From Chlorops oryzae (taxonomy: Eukaryota; Arthropoda; Insecta; Diptera; Chloropidae), in NCBI GenBank assembly GCA_020466095.1, contig CM035807.1, positions 44,795,100-44,859,099 of the forward strand: a stretch of DNA of 64,000 nt, given 5' to 3'. A model generated the notes under the pieces. The model saw only the letters and a list, made by a program, of their open reading frames with translations. It was not told the origin of the DNA and did no database searches. Numbering within the stretch: position 1 is the first letter of the stretch; the number at the start of each line of letters is the position of its first letter. The translations under genes were made by a program, and so were the position numbers. This document shows, in pieces, positions 21,225 through 31,360 of the stretch.

Positions 21225-22087
21225 TTTTTTTGGTTCGTTAAATTACATAAATACTTGTAGCTAATATTGACACTGAAATCATTTCCATATATATCCTTCA
21301 GAGTTTTTGCAGCATCCATTTTATTGCACATCAAAATCTCGTTGTTCCAATATAGCCATTTGCCATCAATTATCATTTTGTCGCCCTTTACCGAAACTCT
21401 TTTGTTATTATTTACAGCCATTAGTTTACTTTTTAACCTTAGCATAACCCCTTTATCTAATCTTCTTTTGTAGTTTAAATCCCTTTCAATGTAGATCGTG
21501 CTGCCAGCTAACTTTCGTGTATTTTGTAACACCTCTTTTACCATTTTTTCAAATCGTAATTTGGCCACAACTGACATCTTTCCATTTGTTTCGTTTATCT
21601 TTCTGACTGATTCAACTTCGATGGGGCTACTCAGTTTGAGTCTTTGTAAGAACACGTTTTTAACTGCTGCTTCTAAATCGGCATTTGCTTCAATACCTTT
21701 TATTACAATATTCTTTCTAATGGCGTCGTCTTCTAGCTTCTGCACCTTCCAGCCGTCAACTCTCCTTGCCTCCTCCAATACCTTTATCTTTTCCTTAAGC
21801 GCCTTGTTTTCTTCAGCCAATTTGCATACTTCTGCACCCAATGTTTTAATGCTAGTTTTCACTTCTTCCATATCCTCTTTTGTGGGCAGTTTCCTCAATT
21901 TTTCGTCTAATATGCCAGACATACATTTTTCCATCATTGACACAAGTTCTCGTACCTCCATTTTTCCCACTTGCGTTTCCATTTCAGGTGAAGTTTCTGT
22001 TAATTTTCGCTTTGCTTTTGGGTTTCCTACTAAACTCGTACCAGTTGTAATAGGCCTCGAAGATAGCCTTGCAGGTGTATCATCCAT
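21218..22087 (-). CDS. LINE ORF1 protein (coiled coil, RRM-like)
   Basis: 289-residue protein, ATG at 22087-22085, TAA at 21218-21220. The N-terminal 50 residues are low-complexity and polar; residues about 60-125 form a heptad-rich coiled coil (LAEENKALKEKIKVLEEARR); residues about 140-230 read like the RRM-like domain of L1-type ORF1p (RKNIVIKGIE, LRFEKMVKEVL, IYIERDLNYKRR); a short C-terminal domain follows. Proteins of this kind trimerise and coat element RNA as nucleic-acid chaperones. The stop is preceded by the slippery A AAA AAC at 21224-21230, so a fraction may be extended into ORF2. Confidence 0.85.
   Translation of the reverse strand: MDDTPARLSSRPITTGTSLVGNPKAKRKLTETSPEMETQVGKMEVRELVSMMEKCMSGILDEKLRKLPTKEDMEEVKTSIKTLGAEVCKLAEENKALKEKIKVLEEARRVDGWKVQKLEDDAIRKNIVIKGIEANADLEAAVKNVFLQRLKLSSPIEVESVRKINETNGKMSVVAKLRFEKMVKEVLQNTRKLAGSTIYIERDLNYKRRLDKGVMLRLKSKLMAVNNNKRVSVKGDKMIIDGKWLYWNNEILMCNKMDAAKTLKDIYGNDFSVNISYKYLCNLTNQKNL
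21224..21230 (-). promoter_or_regulatory. -1 ribosomal slippery heptamer A AAA AAC
   Basis: In the ORF1 frame the codons read CAA AAA AAC CTG TAA; the heptamer A AAA AAC fits X XXY YYZ in phase. A -1 slip places the ribosome on CCT GTA ATC, in the ORF2 frame, which is open downstream. The ORF1 stop follows after one codon. I saw no strong stem-loop in the next 30 bases, which weakens the case somewhat. A AAA AAC is a well-known retroviral -1 site. Confidence 0.72.
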
Positions 22088-22419
22088 ATCTCGCTGACGT
22101 TCAGAATGTTGTAACGCTTATGTTGCCCCTAAATTTGATTTTCTATTAAATAAGCATTGCCTAGTTTTAGGGTGTCTAAGTTTCCTTGGTTTGTTACTCT
22201 GCTATCTTTGGCACGAACCAGGCTTAGGTTTGGAGAGCTTTCACCTCTACTATTGATTTGGTCGTATGTGTTGATTTACAGGTGCTCTTCTAGAGCTGTC
22301 TTCCTCCCACTCTCTAGCTTTCCTTTATATCATATGTTTTCATCCACAATCTTTAAGACTTACTTTTGGCGAATTTTGATTTTCGAATTTCAATTCCTTC
22401 TTCTTTGGGTTTGATGATG

Positions 22420-22929
22420 TTAACCTTCTATTTGCCGGTGTACAGCAATCCAGCATTGATTTAAGCACTCTACTGCCCTCCAGAATGCACTCTTTTCGGA
22501 ACTTTTGTGGTTGCCAAAAAAATTGTGTTCAACAAGTTTGAATGAGCTCCACGCTGCTGCTTCGACTGGTGACAAAAGGCTTGAGAACTCGTCGTCTTGC
22601 AAAAGTTTACGTATTTCTGGACCATTTAGAACTCCTTCCTTGAGTTTTGCGTGTGAAAGGTAGGAAAAGATCGCCTTGAAGCGAGCAAAAGCTTCCTGTG
22701 TTCTATCTTTTGCCAATTTTTTTATAAAGTTCTTAGCAAGTCCTAATTTTATATGCAGTGGCGGTAATATAATATTATTTTTATCAACAAGAGCAGTGCG
22801 TTGAATATTATCTTCACCAACTATAATGTTGGTTTGCAAAGGCCAATTTTTTTTAATAAAGTCGTCAGCGCGACTATCCCACTTGCACAAAAAAAACAAT
22901 ATTTTGTATATCCTCCTTGAAGCCCGCAC
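22420..22929 (-). pseudogene. N-terminal part of the multicopy protein of unknown function
   Basis: Minus-strand frame with FLCKWDSRADDFIKKNWPLQ, ILPPLHIKLGLAKNFIKKL, and the KLKEGVLNGPEIRKLLQDDEF and EHNFFGNHKS segments. It is the N-terminal half of the family whose C-terminal signature (NLGDVSDEHGERFHQ) is at 17573-17778. The last 25 residues before 22420 do not resemble the family, so the gene was probably decaying or rearranged before or with the LINE insertion. No start codon is certain. The family has no function known to me. Confidence 0.65.
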
Positions 22930-23358
22930 AGAATTACCACTACCTTGAGATCAGCGCATATTTTCCATTTATGCTTGTCATATTCATATTTATGGTGTTC
23001 GTTCGCTGCCGCTAAAAGTGATTGTCAGCAGATTTCATCACACGATGGCGAGACTGACCTACGCACTAAATATGTCGTATGTCTGCCTCTCTACAATTGG
23101 TACATACATATTTACACCCGCATGAACACCAAGGGCGCTTGATATATGGAGCAAAGAAAACAAACCGATTCGCAAAGGCTTTCAGAGAACCGATAAAGAA
23201 AAAGCAATTCGTTGGCCGGCCGACTCCCTCTCTTAGTTCTCAACTGAAGGGAACGAAGAAACGACAATTAGAGCGCGAGTCGCAAGGTCACTACGTTGTT
23301 GTTGTCACACTATTTGCCTTGCACTAGACCACCGTTTACGCCAAATGGCACGGGTGCG
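22930..23358. other. No gene recognised
   Basis: Short frames only. I see no protein family, repeat or RNA gene. Confidence 0.4.
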
Positions 23359-24089
23359 CTAGCCCTGCAAAATATTGAAGCTGAAGGGAGAGGGATTGTC
23401 CACGCGTCTATTGCGTGATACGCTGCATGCGCTTTGACCGTTAGTCAGTGCCCTTGAAATTGCAACAGGGCGATTGAAGGTCAGAGGCGTGATGCACGTG
23501 GCGCACTTTTCCACTTCCCACAAAAATTGGTCCTCTTGAACCTGATTCCAGGCTCCTGGCACGGGATCGCCAAATGTAAGAGTGAGGGACAACAAGGAGG
23601 AGACGTACCTGTGATTGCTGGTCGTCGTGGAGTGATCCCTGAGTGATGTTGCTTGTTTTTTGTTCCTTTCCCTTGATTGTCGGCTATTACGCGACGCGGG
23701 TGAGGCCCCTTCCAGGATTAAATGTTGGACTACTCACTGGGAGTTAATTAAAAATGAATATATATATATAAAAAAAACACGGAGCCTTCTTGGCAACTTT
23801 CTTAAACTTTAAATTAAAGCGCACGACTTCTTTTGGCGTCTTTTAGTGCAAAATTCATTTTTTTTTTGTTTTTGTTTTTTGTAGTTTGCGAGTCGGGTGA
23901 TTTGCGGAGCGGCGAAACGCGTTGTATTGACACTCTGATCGAAGACTAACTAATCGTTTCTCCTTTCCATCGGGAAGGAGCTTTCTTACAAGCTAGCGCT
24001 GTAGAAAAATAAGAAGTACTCGCTAGGATGATTCTTTCGCCGTGCGTAAAGGCTCGGCTGCGTAGCGGCCGCGGCGAAGAACGAACACA
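23359..24089 (-). mobile_element. Probable LTR with primer-binding region (gypsy-type)
   Basis: On the minus strand the block 24089-23575 begins TGTGTTCG and ends CTTACA, i.e. TG...CA borders, 515 bp. It is followed by TTTGGCGATCCCGTGCC, which resembles an LTR-retrotransposon primer-binding site, and by a 78-codon open frame down to 23359. A TA-rich stretch within it could supply a TATA box. With no second LTR and no recognised gag or pol domain, the call stays tentative. Confidence 0.4.
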
Positions 24090-24360
24090 TACATAAACTC
24101 AAATTAATTAAATTTGAAATAAATCACTCAATATTTTTTATATTCATTTTAATAAATTCAATTTAAGTGAACTTGAAATAAATAATACATATAAGAAGTT
24201 TTCTTTATATTCGCTTAAATAAATTGAAATTAATTAAATTTAACTTAAATTATATACAAATCCTAAATAAAATTAAAAAAAAAAAAACATATGAACACAA
24301 TATAAACATAAATATTTTATAAACTCATTGCTAGATACTTACACCTTTTTATTTCCAATA
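24090..24360. other. AT-rich region upstream of the 412-like element
   Basis: Very AT-rich sequence. It may contain what remains of the 5' LTR of the gypsy element that follows, since CTTGGCGATC at about 24362 could be a primer-binding site, but no border is defined. Confidence 0.35.
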
Positions 24361-24403
24361 CTTGGCGATCTATATATACAAAAAAAAAAAGGAAGGCATT
24401 GCA

Positions 24404-24748
24404 ATGGGTGGAACAGAATCCAAAATTTCTAAATCCCAGGCAAATGTGATGAACGAAATCGAAGCTAAGGGGAACGATTTCACAAATCTATTTTACATTG
24501 AACTTATGCTCTTGATATTGACTATTCTATTAATATTTAAATTTGCCTTACATATTTGCTCAATGCATAGAAACACTTTAAAGAAAAGATACTTAGCAAG
24601 AGCAGCTCGAATTTTAATTTCAAACCAGAGCTTAATTATTGAAATAATTAATAAATTGAAAACAACTGTTAAAGGTGAGTCAGTTGAAGTACTGACGGCA
24701 AAAATCATGAATATAAAACAGCATGGCAAAGCAGCCAATGCATATTAA
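24404..24748 (+). pseudogene. Start of gag-like ORF with a hydrophobic segment (412-like)
   Basis: ATG at 24404 begins a frame of about 115 codons (MGGTESKISKSQ). A strongly hydrophobic stretch (LLILTILLIFKFALHI) sits near residues 36-52, followed by a basic helix (RNTLKKRYLARAARIL). An MG start raises the possibility of N-myristoylation. Elements of the 412/mdg1 group have such an ORF in front of the Gag RNA-binding region. The frame closes at 24748, and later gag sequence is only visible from about 24905. Confidence 0.5.
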
Positions 24749-24904
24749 AGAAATTGAAGAGCTTACAAAGTCGTTTGAGAATGCGTAGATAGGCGACGGA
24801 CTACCAACCGAATTAGCGAACAAATACTTGACATAGACTGCAGTCAAGGCATTAACGAAGAACTGCTGCAATTAATATATGGAGACAGGATCGTTCACAA
24901 ACAT

Positions 24905-25160
24905 AAACGATGCTGTATCTAAATTTGTGAACAGCTGCACTGAAGTATCGCGGTCGCTATCGCGGCCGTGGCAGCCGTGGTGGTTGCAATAATGCCAATT
25001 TTAATAGGCGAAGTTATAGTAACAAATCCCGACCAAACAATTTTAGAACTGATCGAGAAAATGAACCCAGAGATCCTGGAACACAAAGAAACAATAATAT
25101 CCGTTTAACCTCAGCACAAACGGAGTCGGTAAACTCCCCAGAACCCCTAAGGCAATAGAG
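24905..25160 (+). pseudogene. gag RG-rich nucleic-acid-binding tail (412-like)
   Basis: The plus-strand frame reads RYRGRYRGRGSRGG followed by Asn/Arg-rich text. This is the RG-box type of RNA-binding Gag tail found in 412-like elements instead of CCHC knuckles. It has no start of its own. Confidence 0.55.
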
Positions 25161-25183
25161 AGCAATAATAAATATAAAATAAA

Positions 25184-25630
25184 CTATCTTAATTTGAATC
25201 TTAGCAATTTTATAAAGCTTTTGGAACCAATCAGCAACAAAATTTTAATGATTTTGGTGGATACGGGTACAGAGATTTCCTTGTTGAAGAATGGAAGCTT
25301 TACAGAACATCTCTTTATAAATGCGAACGATAAGTCGGACATCAGCGGAATAGTACAGGGAACAATAACATCGTATGGATCCGCAGAAATAGATTTACAT
25401 ATTGAAAATTTAACCATTCCATACATATACCAATTAGTAGATAATGATTTTCCAATTCCGTGCGATGGTATATGGGGCATAGATTTCTTGAAATCATTTA
25501 ACTGTATATTCCACTTCTTAAATGGAAAAGACTGGCTGGTACTTAGACCAAACAACTACAAAGATCTTGGGATACCCATATAAGAACTCTGGGAATAAAT
25601 ATAAAACATTAATAATACCTGCCAGATCAG
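25184..25630 (+). pseudogene. Retropepsin-like protease and linker (412-like pol)
   Basis: Open frame 25194-25583 with the aspartic protease centre VDTGTEISLLK, the FINANDKSDISG flap region and IWGIDFLKSF near the second conserved turn, then LVLRPNN. It is read after the gag RG tail, as expected for the N-terminus of pol. The MITE interrupts it shortly after. Confidence 0.75.
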
Positions 25631-25785
25631 CAGTGCCGTAGCAATTCTGTTTTGCGTGAGGGGGAAAAATTATTTTTCCAATTTGCGTGGGGAGCAAAAT
25701 AATTTTTTCAATCTTATTCATGGGCAAAAACAAAAATGCGTGGGGGGCAAAGCCCCCTCTTGCCCCTATGATTGCTACGGCACTG
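25631..25785. mobile_element. 155-bp hAT-type MITE
   Basis: The ends are CAGTGCCGTAGCAAT and its inverse ATTGCTACGGCACTG. A perfect 8-bp target duplication CAGATCAG flanks it (25623-25630 and 25786-25793). The length, CAG...CTG ends and 8-bp duplication are hAT hallmarks. It is inserted in the gypsy pol gene. Confidence 0.93.
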
Positions 25786-25793
25786 CAGATCAG

Positions 25794-27612
25794 AAGACAT
25801 TAGGAAAGTCGATTTTGAAATAAAAGAAGACCTATTTGTCCCACATCAAGAGCTGCAAGCAGGAATTTTTATTGGAAATACAATTGTCAATGCTGAACGT
25901 CCATTCGTCCGTATTTTTAATATTAATAATTCAAACACCATCATAACATATCAAAACATTAAGTCAGAAAAGCTGTCCAAATATGAAATAATTTACCTTC
26001 AAGATTCAAAATGTAGACAGTCGAAAGTCATAAAAACTTTATCAAAAAATTTCCCTCTTCAGCATAGGAAAGAAATCACCTCACTCTGCACAAAATTCGC
26101 CGACATTTTTTGATTAGAAACAGAGACAATTTCGAAAAATAACTTTTATTCACAACAACATAAACTGGTGGATCAAGAACCAGTTTATATCAAGAATTAT
26201 AGAATACTACATTCATATATGAAAGAGGTCGAAGATCACGTTCAGAAATTGTTTGAGGAAAAAATAGTTGAGCCTTCAATATCAGCTTATAATAGCCCAT
26301 TATTGCTTGTACCGAAACATCACTTCCCTATGAACCTACAAAAAGATGGCGTTTGGTAGTAGACAGTGGCAGACAAATTTCCACTGCCAAGAATAGATGA
26401 CATCTTGGATCAGCTTGGCAGAGCTAAGTTCTTCTCGTGTCTAGATCTGATGTCAGGTTTCCATCAGATTGAACTCGATAAAAATTCAAGAGATATCACG
26501 TCCTTTTCCACTAACAGTGGCTCTTATCGGTTTACACGTGGTAGTCGTCGGATTTAAAATAGCTCCAAATTCATTCCAAAGAATGATGACAATCGCATTT
26601 GCTGGCTTAGCTCCAGCACAAGCATTCCTCTATATGGATGACCTTATTGTTCTAGGTTGCTCAGACAAATACATGCTTAAAAACTTAACCGATGTTTTCA
26701 CGATGTGCAGAAAACATAATCTTAAACTTAACACTGATAAATGCACATTTTTCATGCATGAGGTGTGCACAAGTGCACTGAGACAGGTATACTTCCTATT
26801 GATAGTAAATTCAAAACAATTCAAAACTATCCGAAGCCAACAAATGCCGATGAAGCCAAGAAATTCGTTGCGTTCTGCAACTATTTTAGAAAGTTTATTA
26901 AAAATTTCACAGAATACTCAAGACACATAACAAAACTTTGTAAAAAGAATGCAACCTTTGAGTGGAGCACCAAATTTTACGAAGCATTCAACTATCTTAA
27001 AAATTGACTTATTTCGCCAATTTCGCTACAGTATCCTGATTTTAATAAGCAATTTTATGTAACAACAAACGCAAGTAAACATGCTTGCGGTGCTATGCTC
27101 AGCCAAAATTATGACGTCAAACATCATCAATATGCATCAAGAGCCTTCACACAAGGCGAAAGCAACAAATCAACCATTGAGCAAGAGCTGATTGCGATTC
27201 ATTTGGGCTGTTGTCCACTTTAGACCATACCTTTATGGTACAAAATTTATAATAAGTACAGACCATAAACCACTGACCTACCTCTTTTCGATGAAAAACC
27301 CGTCTTCTAAACTAACACGAATAAGGTTGGATTTGGAGGAATACGACTATGATGTGGAGTACCTCAGGGGTAAGGAGAATTTTGTAGCGGACGCATTGTC
27401 CAGAATAATATTGAAGAATGATAAAACTGAAATTTCAACTATCAATATAAAACACCTTAAAGAAACCAATATCAATTCAAACATTTTCAAAGTAGCCACG
27501 AGATCGAAAACCAAGAAAAACTCGCATGCCGAAATTGTAGAAAAATCTATATCCAAACCTACCACTAAAGAGCTCCATATATATGACCAGATAAGCTTTC
27601 TTAGCTACAAAA
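25794..27612 (+). pseudogene. Reverse transcriptase and RNase H (412-like pol)
   Basis: Broken pol. Recognisable blocks: HQELQAGIFIGNTIVNAE (25840-25900), a KLFEEKIVEPSISAYNSPLLLV entry region (26240-26310), DKFPLPRIDDILDQLG (26370-26420), FSCLDLMSGFHQIEL (26430-26475), a frameshift, then FQRMM, LYMDDLIVLG (26625-26655, catalytic YMDD), DKCTFF, the tether FRKFIKNF (26890-26910), and RNase H with TDHKPLTYL (27260-27290) and VEYLRGKENFVADALSRI (27350-27405). Stops and shifts separate the blocks. Confidence 0.85.
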
Positions 27613-28076
27613 ACATAATACATATTTATTTATTTATTTATTTATTTCAATTCCAGTCAATAAACAATCCAGTTCTTTCTGACTTAGCTAATCCTAAAAC
27701 ATAATAATTATATACAATGCATAATCAAAATATCACATAATTAATTCATTTAAAATTCTTTTGAGCAATTCTTTAGATAGAGAAAAATCAATAACACTAA
27801 AAGAAGGAATAGAATTATATGCAGTCAAAGATCTATTCAATGGTGAGTTTAGTGCATAATTAGTTCGTTGGAATCCGACATAAAAAAAGATCCACATGCC
27901 TAAGCATTCTTGTGGGTAAATTGAAATTTATCAGTTTGAGAATCTCTGAGCAATCTATACGAGAACTCACAATATCGGATAGAAAAAGAAGTGAAAGAAC
28001 TCTTCTGCGAGAATGTAGGGTCTTTAAGCTTATGAGCAAACAACGAGAACGATAAGCAGGTAGTTGACCATCGATA

Positions 28077-30284
28077 CTAAAGGCACGTAGTGCGAAGCGA
28101 GTAAAAACTTTCTTTCAGGCGCTCAATGCGATTTACATGGACCGCATACAAAAGGTCCCAAATAACTGACGCATACTCTAGTTTAGATCTTACCAAGGAA
28201 GTATACAAAGTTTTAACTGTATACGGGTCAGAAAAATTGTAACTATTGCGCCTAATAAACGCTAACATTGCATAACATTTGGGAAGGATGTAATGCAAGT
28301 GAGGAATGAAAGAAAATTTAGAGTCAAACACAACTCCCAAATCTTTAACGACCTCTAATTTACTAAGTGTTGAACCACCTAGTGAATAAGAGGTGCTAAT
28401 AATATTATTCGATCTTGCATAGGTAGCAAATGCACATTTCTTTGCATTAAGAAAGAGATGGTTTGCAACACAATAATCGTTAAGAGAGTTTAAATCAGAC
28501 TGCATACGAAGCGAGTCATCAAAGTTTGAAATTTTACGAAATAATTTAAGATCATCAGCGAAAAGGAGACATTCAGAGTACTTAACTAAAGAAGTTATGT
28601 CATTAATAAAAAGGCTAAAAAGTAATGGACCAAGAATACTACCTTGAGGTACTCCTGAGGTAGCTACAAACGGCATTGATTTGTGGTTATCAAAACAGAC
28701 GATACAAGTTCTGTTCATTAAGTAAGATTTTAACCAAAGAAGAAACTGGGAATAAAAACCCATATTGGCAAGCTTGCTTATTAAAATAAAATGCGACACT
28801 TTATCAAATGCCTTCGAGAAGTCGGTGTACACCGAATCAACTTGTAGACCAATCGAAAAAGCTTTAATGCTGTATTCAGAAAAAATACAAAGATTTGTGA
28901 TGGTTGATCTTCCAGCAAAGAACCCATGCTGCGAGGATGATATAATATTTTTAACGGCAAAAAACATTTTATCTTTAACAATAATTTCGAAAAGCTTACT
29001 GACAGTGGAGAGCTTAGAGATTGGCCTATAATTTTCAACATTGTTTTTATTACCAGCCTTAAAAATCGGGGATATAAAAGCAATTTTCCACAAATCAATA
29101 AATTCGCCTTCAGACAGGGATTTATTAAATATCATACATAATGGACTGGCAGAACTTTGCACACAATTTTTTAGCAAGAAGCCAGATAGCCCATCAATAT
29201 CAATTTTAAGAGAGTTTTTAAGATTTTTGAGACCAAAAATTATATCATTTTCTGATAAAGTCAGTGATCAAAATCAAGCATACGACATTGTTCACTAACG
29301 TAATGAGAGCTTTCAGTAAAAGATTCAAAATTTGATTTGAAAAAATCAGAAAAAAGGTTAGCTGTTTCAGTTGGAGAATTTGATACTGAGTTTTCAAGGA
29401 ACATGGACTTTGGAATGTTAGAACTTTTCTTCCTAGAGTAAATAAAGCGCCAAAACTCTTTGGGATTGCTCTTAATTTTTGACTCAAACTTAAGAATATA
29501 ACTTCTGAACAAAACTTTGTTAAGAAAATTAAATTCACCTTTATAGTGGACGTAAAAATTGTAAAAAGTTCCATTTTTGGAGCTAACAAATTTCTTGTAG
29601 TATTTGTTTCTAAAATTTTTTAATCGCTTAAGACCAGGAGTTGCCCACGGAATGGAGTAACATCTTTTAGTGGAGTACATTCACGTACCAGGTTAACTAT
29701 GATATTCAGAAAGCACTGAAAAGCTAAGGATGTATTCAAATGCATAATCTCATTCCTCCAGTCAATGCTATTAGCTTTAAGGTTCAAAAGATTAAAATTG
29801 CATTTACCATAATCAAGCCTAAACAGAGTATAATTATAACGTTTAAGAGGTAAGAAATCATAGGAGCTATTTGGCGGAATATAAGATACGAAAAGAAATA
29901 GCCTACCAGCAAGGCCACTAATAGATATACAAAGTTGAGCTAAACGCAAGTCATCATTTGGTAGCTTGATAGAAGGAGCTGAAAAAGAGCGTCTAACTGC
30001 GACTAGAACTCCACCACCACGGATCCAACCTGTTAGCAAAGCATCACGATCCTTTCTAAAGATTTGAAATATGTTCGTATCAAAAATTCTTCATCATAAA
30101 AATCACCGTTTAACCAGGTTTCAGTGAAAACTAATACATCAGCATCAACAAAAGATGCTTCACTTAAGAAAATTTTAGATTTTGTACGCATACCAGATAC
30201 ATTGTGATAGAATAATTTAAAAGTATTTCTATTATGCTCAGTGGTCAGCTGATCCACACTTCTATATTTATTTAAAGAGTTCAA
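28077..30284 (-). pseudogene. LINE ORF2: endonuclease and reverse transcriptase (broken)
   Basis: The endonuclease starts at about 30220 (YHNVSGMRTKS), with TETWLNGDFYDEEF at about 30110 and GGGVLVAVR at about 30010. After frameshifts at about 30040 and 29680-29250 the reverse transcriptase is open from 29177: NYRPISKLSTVSKLFE, QHGFFAGRSTITNL, VYTDFSKAFDKVSH, GVPQGSILGPLLFSLFIND and LLFADDLKLF (about 28560). The thumb ends near 28077. No RNase H. The palm is long and well kept, so this is a fairly young loss. Confidence 0.87.
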
Positions 30285-30295
30285 TGCATTAGTGA

Positions 30296-30998
30296 CTACA
30301 TTAGAGTTTGCGGTTCCAATGTTTTTGGAAAAAAATGAAATGGTTTGACTCGCACATCAGCTGGCCAAAGAGATGGAACTAAGAGCTTATCATAATGACC
30401 GGCTGGAACTCCAAGTTTGAAATTTACTCTTTTAAGAGAGTCGACAGAGACGTCTTTTTTTAAAAGTTTATAGCACGACAAAAGAGACTTTTCAATGTTC
30501 GCATGATTTGATACATAATCGACGATATCATTATCATTAACGACTGAGAGAAACGACGATAAGTGCAGCCACTTCTTACGAATAGCAACGTTAAGTTCCA
30601 CACTTGAGTTTGAACCAACAGCAATTTTATTTTTTCCACGTTTTTTATTAGAAGATTCAGTCCACTACATATTAACGCTGTTCATACTGAGAGCATCATG
30701 AGAGTACACCTCGGCAGTCTGAACCCCAGGCGACGAAGCAATAATAGGAGAGGTAGACTGAGAGGTCGCTGAATTCGAAACAGCACCCAATTGAGAGAGC
30801 GACGAAGTTCCTACACGAGTTTGGCCAGCAGCAATCACGGGTGAAATAGCATGCTTTCCATGAATGTTAGACAGAGAAGTTCCAGAACTCCCACTTTGTG
30901 CAGTACTCTTTGTGCTGATTATTGCGGGACGAACAAGATCGATAACCTTTGCTTGAGAACGCGTAAGAATTGAGGTGCTGATTACACAGGTATACAAG
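30296..30998 (-). pseudogene. LINE ORF1 C-terminal part
   Basis: Two minus-strand pieces (30665-30997, Ser/Thr-rich and low-complexity; 30296-30601, ending FKLGVPAGHYDKLL and LWPADVRVKPF). This tail motif is common in the ORF1 proteins that precede this type of ORF2. The 5' part is lost at the 31.0-kb repeat. Confidence 0.65.
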
Positions 30999-31002
30999 GT
31001 TT

Positions 31003-31341
31003 TGGACCAGAAAAACTGGATAGCGACCCTATAGGAATTTTTTGTGCTGATTCCGAATCTGGTACCCGTTTTTCTCTATCACGTCAAGTTTTTGAGAAAT
31101 CGTTAAATAACGGTTTTTGACATTTTTACCTATAGTCTATGTCAATAATGAGGTCATAGACCCTATATGCCTTAACCGATTTCAAAGTTGTTGGTACTCA
31201 TATGAAAGAGGAATGACAACGCAACATATCCTTTATACACAAATTTGGAATTGATTCAGTAACTTGGAAGCTATAGGGCAAAAAACGCGATGCTGATTTC
31301 CAATTTTTAGCGATTTTGTTTAAAAACTTGAAATTCAAATG
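31003..31341 (-). repeat. Inverted partial copy of the 1.33-kb unit
   Basis: About 340 bp that reads as the reverse complement of about 31717-32055 (and of 33055-33389), with a few percent mismatch. Together they would form a large hairpin with a loop of about 375 bp. Confidence 0.85.
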
Positions 31342-31360
31342 GTTGGACTTTTGCTGGTCC

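Larger units (their letters stand above)
17779..22419 (-). mobile_element. Intact two-ORF LINE, probable -1 frameshift type
   Basis: Complete-looking non-LTR retrotransposon on the minus strand. It has a 5' UTR of about 330 bp (22088 to about 22419), ORF1 (21218-22087), ORF2 (17925-21224, overlapping in the -1 frame), a 3' UTR of about 145 bp and a short (TA)n tail (about 17779-17791). Neither ORF contains a stop or frameshift apart from the programmed-looking one. ORF1 is L1/Tx1-like (coiled coil plus RNA-binding fold), and ORF2 has an APE endonuclease and reverse transcriptase without RNase H. The clade was not assigned. It divides a gene of the NLGxVSDEHGERFHQ family. A target duplication was not identified. 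Confidence 0.85.
24362..27612 (+). mobile_element. 412/mdg1-like gypsy element, 5' part
   Basis: LTR retrotransposon of the 412/mdg1 lineage: a small membrane-type ORF, RG-rich gag end, protease, reverse transcriptase and RNase H in order. It stops at about 27612 where a LINE is inserted; the integrase and 3' end resume at 38349. Many stops and frameshifts make it inactive. A 155-bp hAT-type MITE is inserted at 25631. Confidence 0.8.
27613..30998 (-). mobile_element. CR1/Jockey-type LINE with (AAAT)n tail, 5' truncated
   Basis: Minus-strand LINE. The 3' end is an (AAAT)n tail (plus-strand ATTT units at 27624-27647). ORF2 pieces run 28077-30284 and ORF1 pieces 30296-30997. The 5' end is cut near 30998, where the 31.0-kb repeat block starts. 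It is inserted between the RNase H and integrase regions of the 412-like gypsy element. Confidence 0.82.

Noticed and set aside
21267..22097. Long plus-strand frames opposite LINE ORF1 (e.g. 199 codons)
   Set aside because: Antisense shadows of ORF1, with Ser/Phe-rich composition typical of such shadows.
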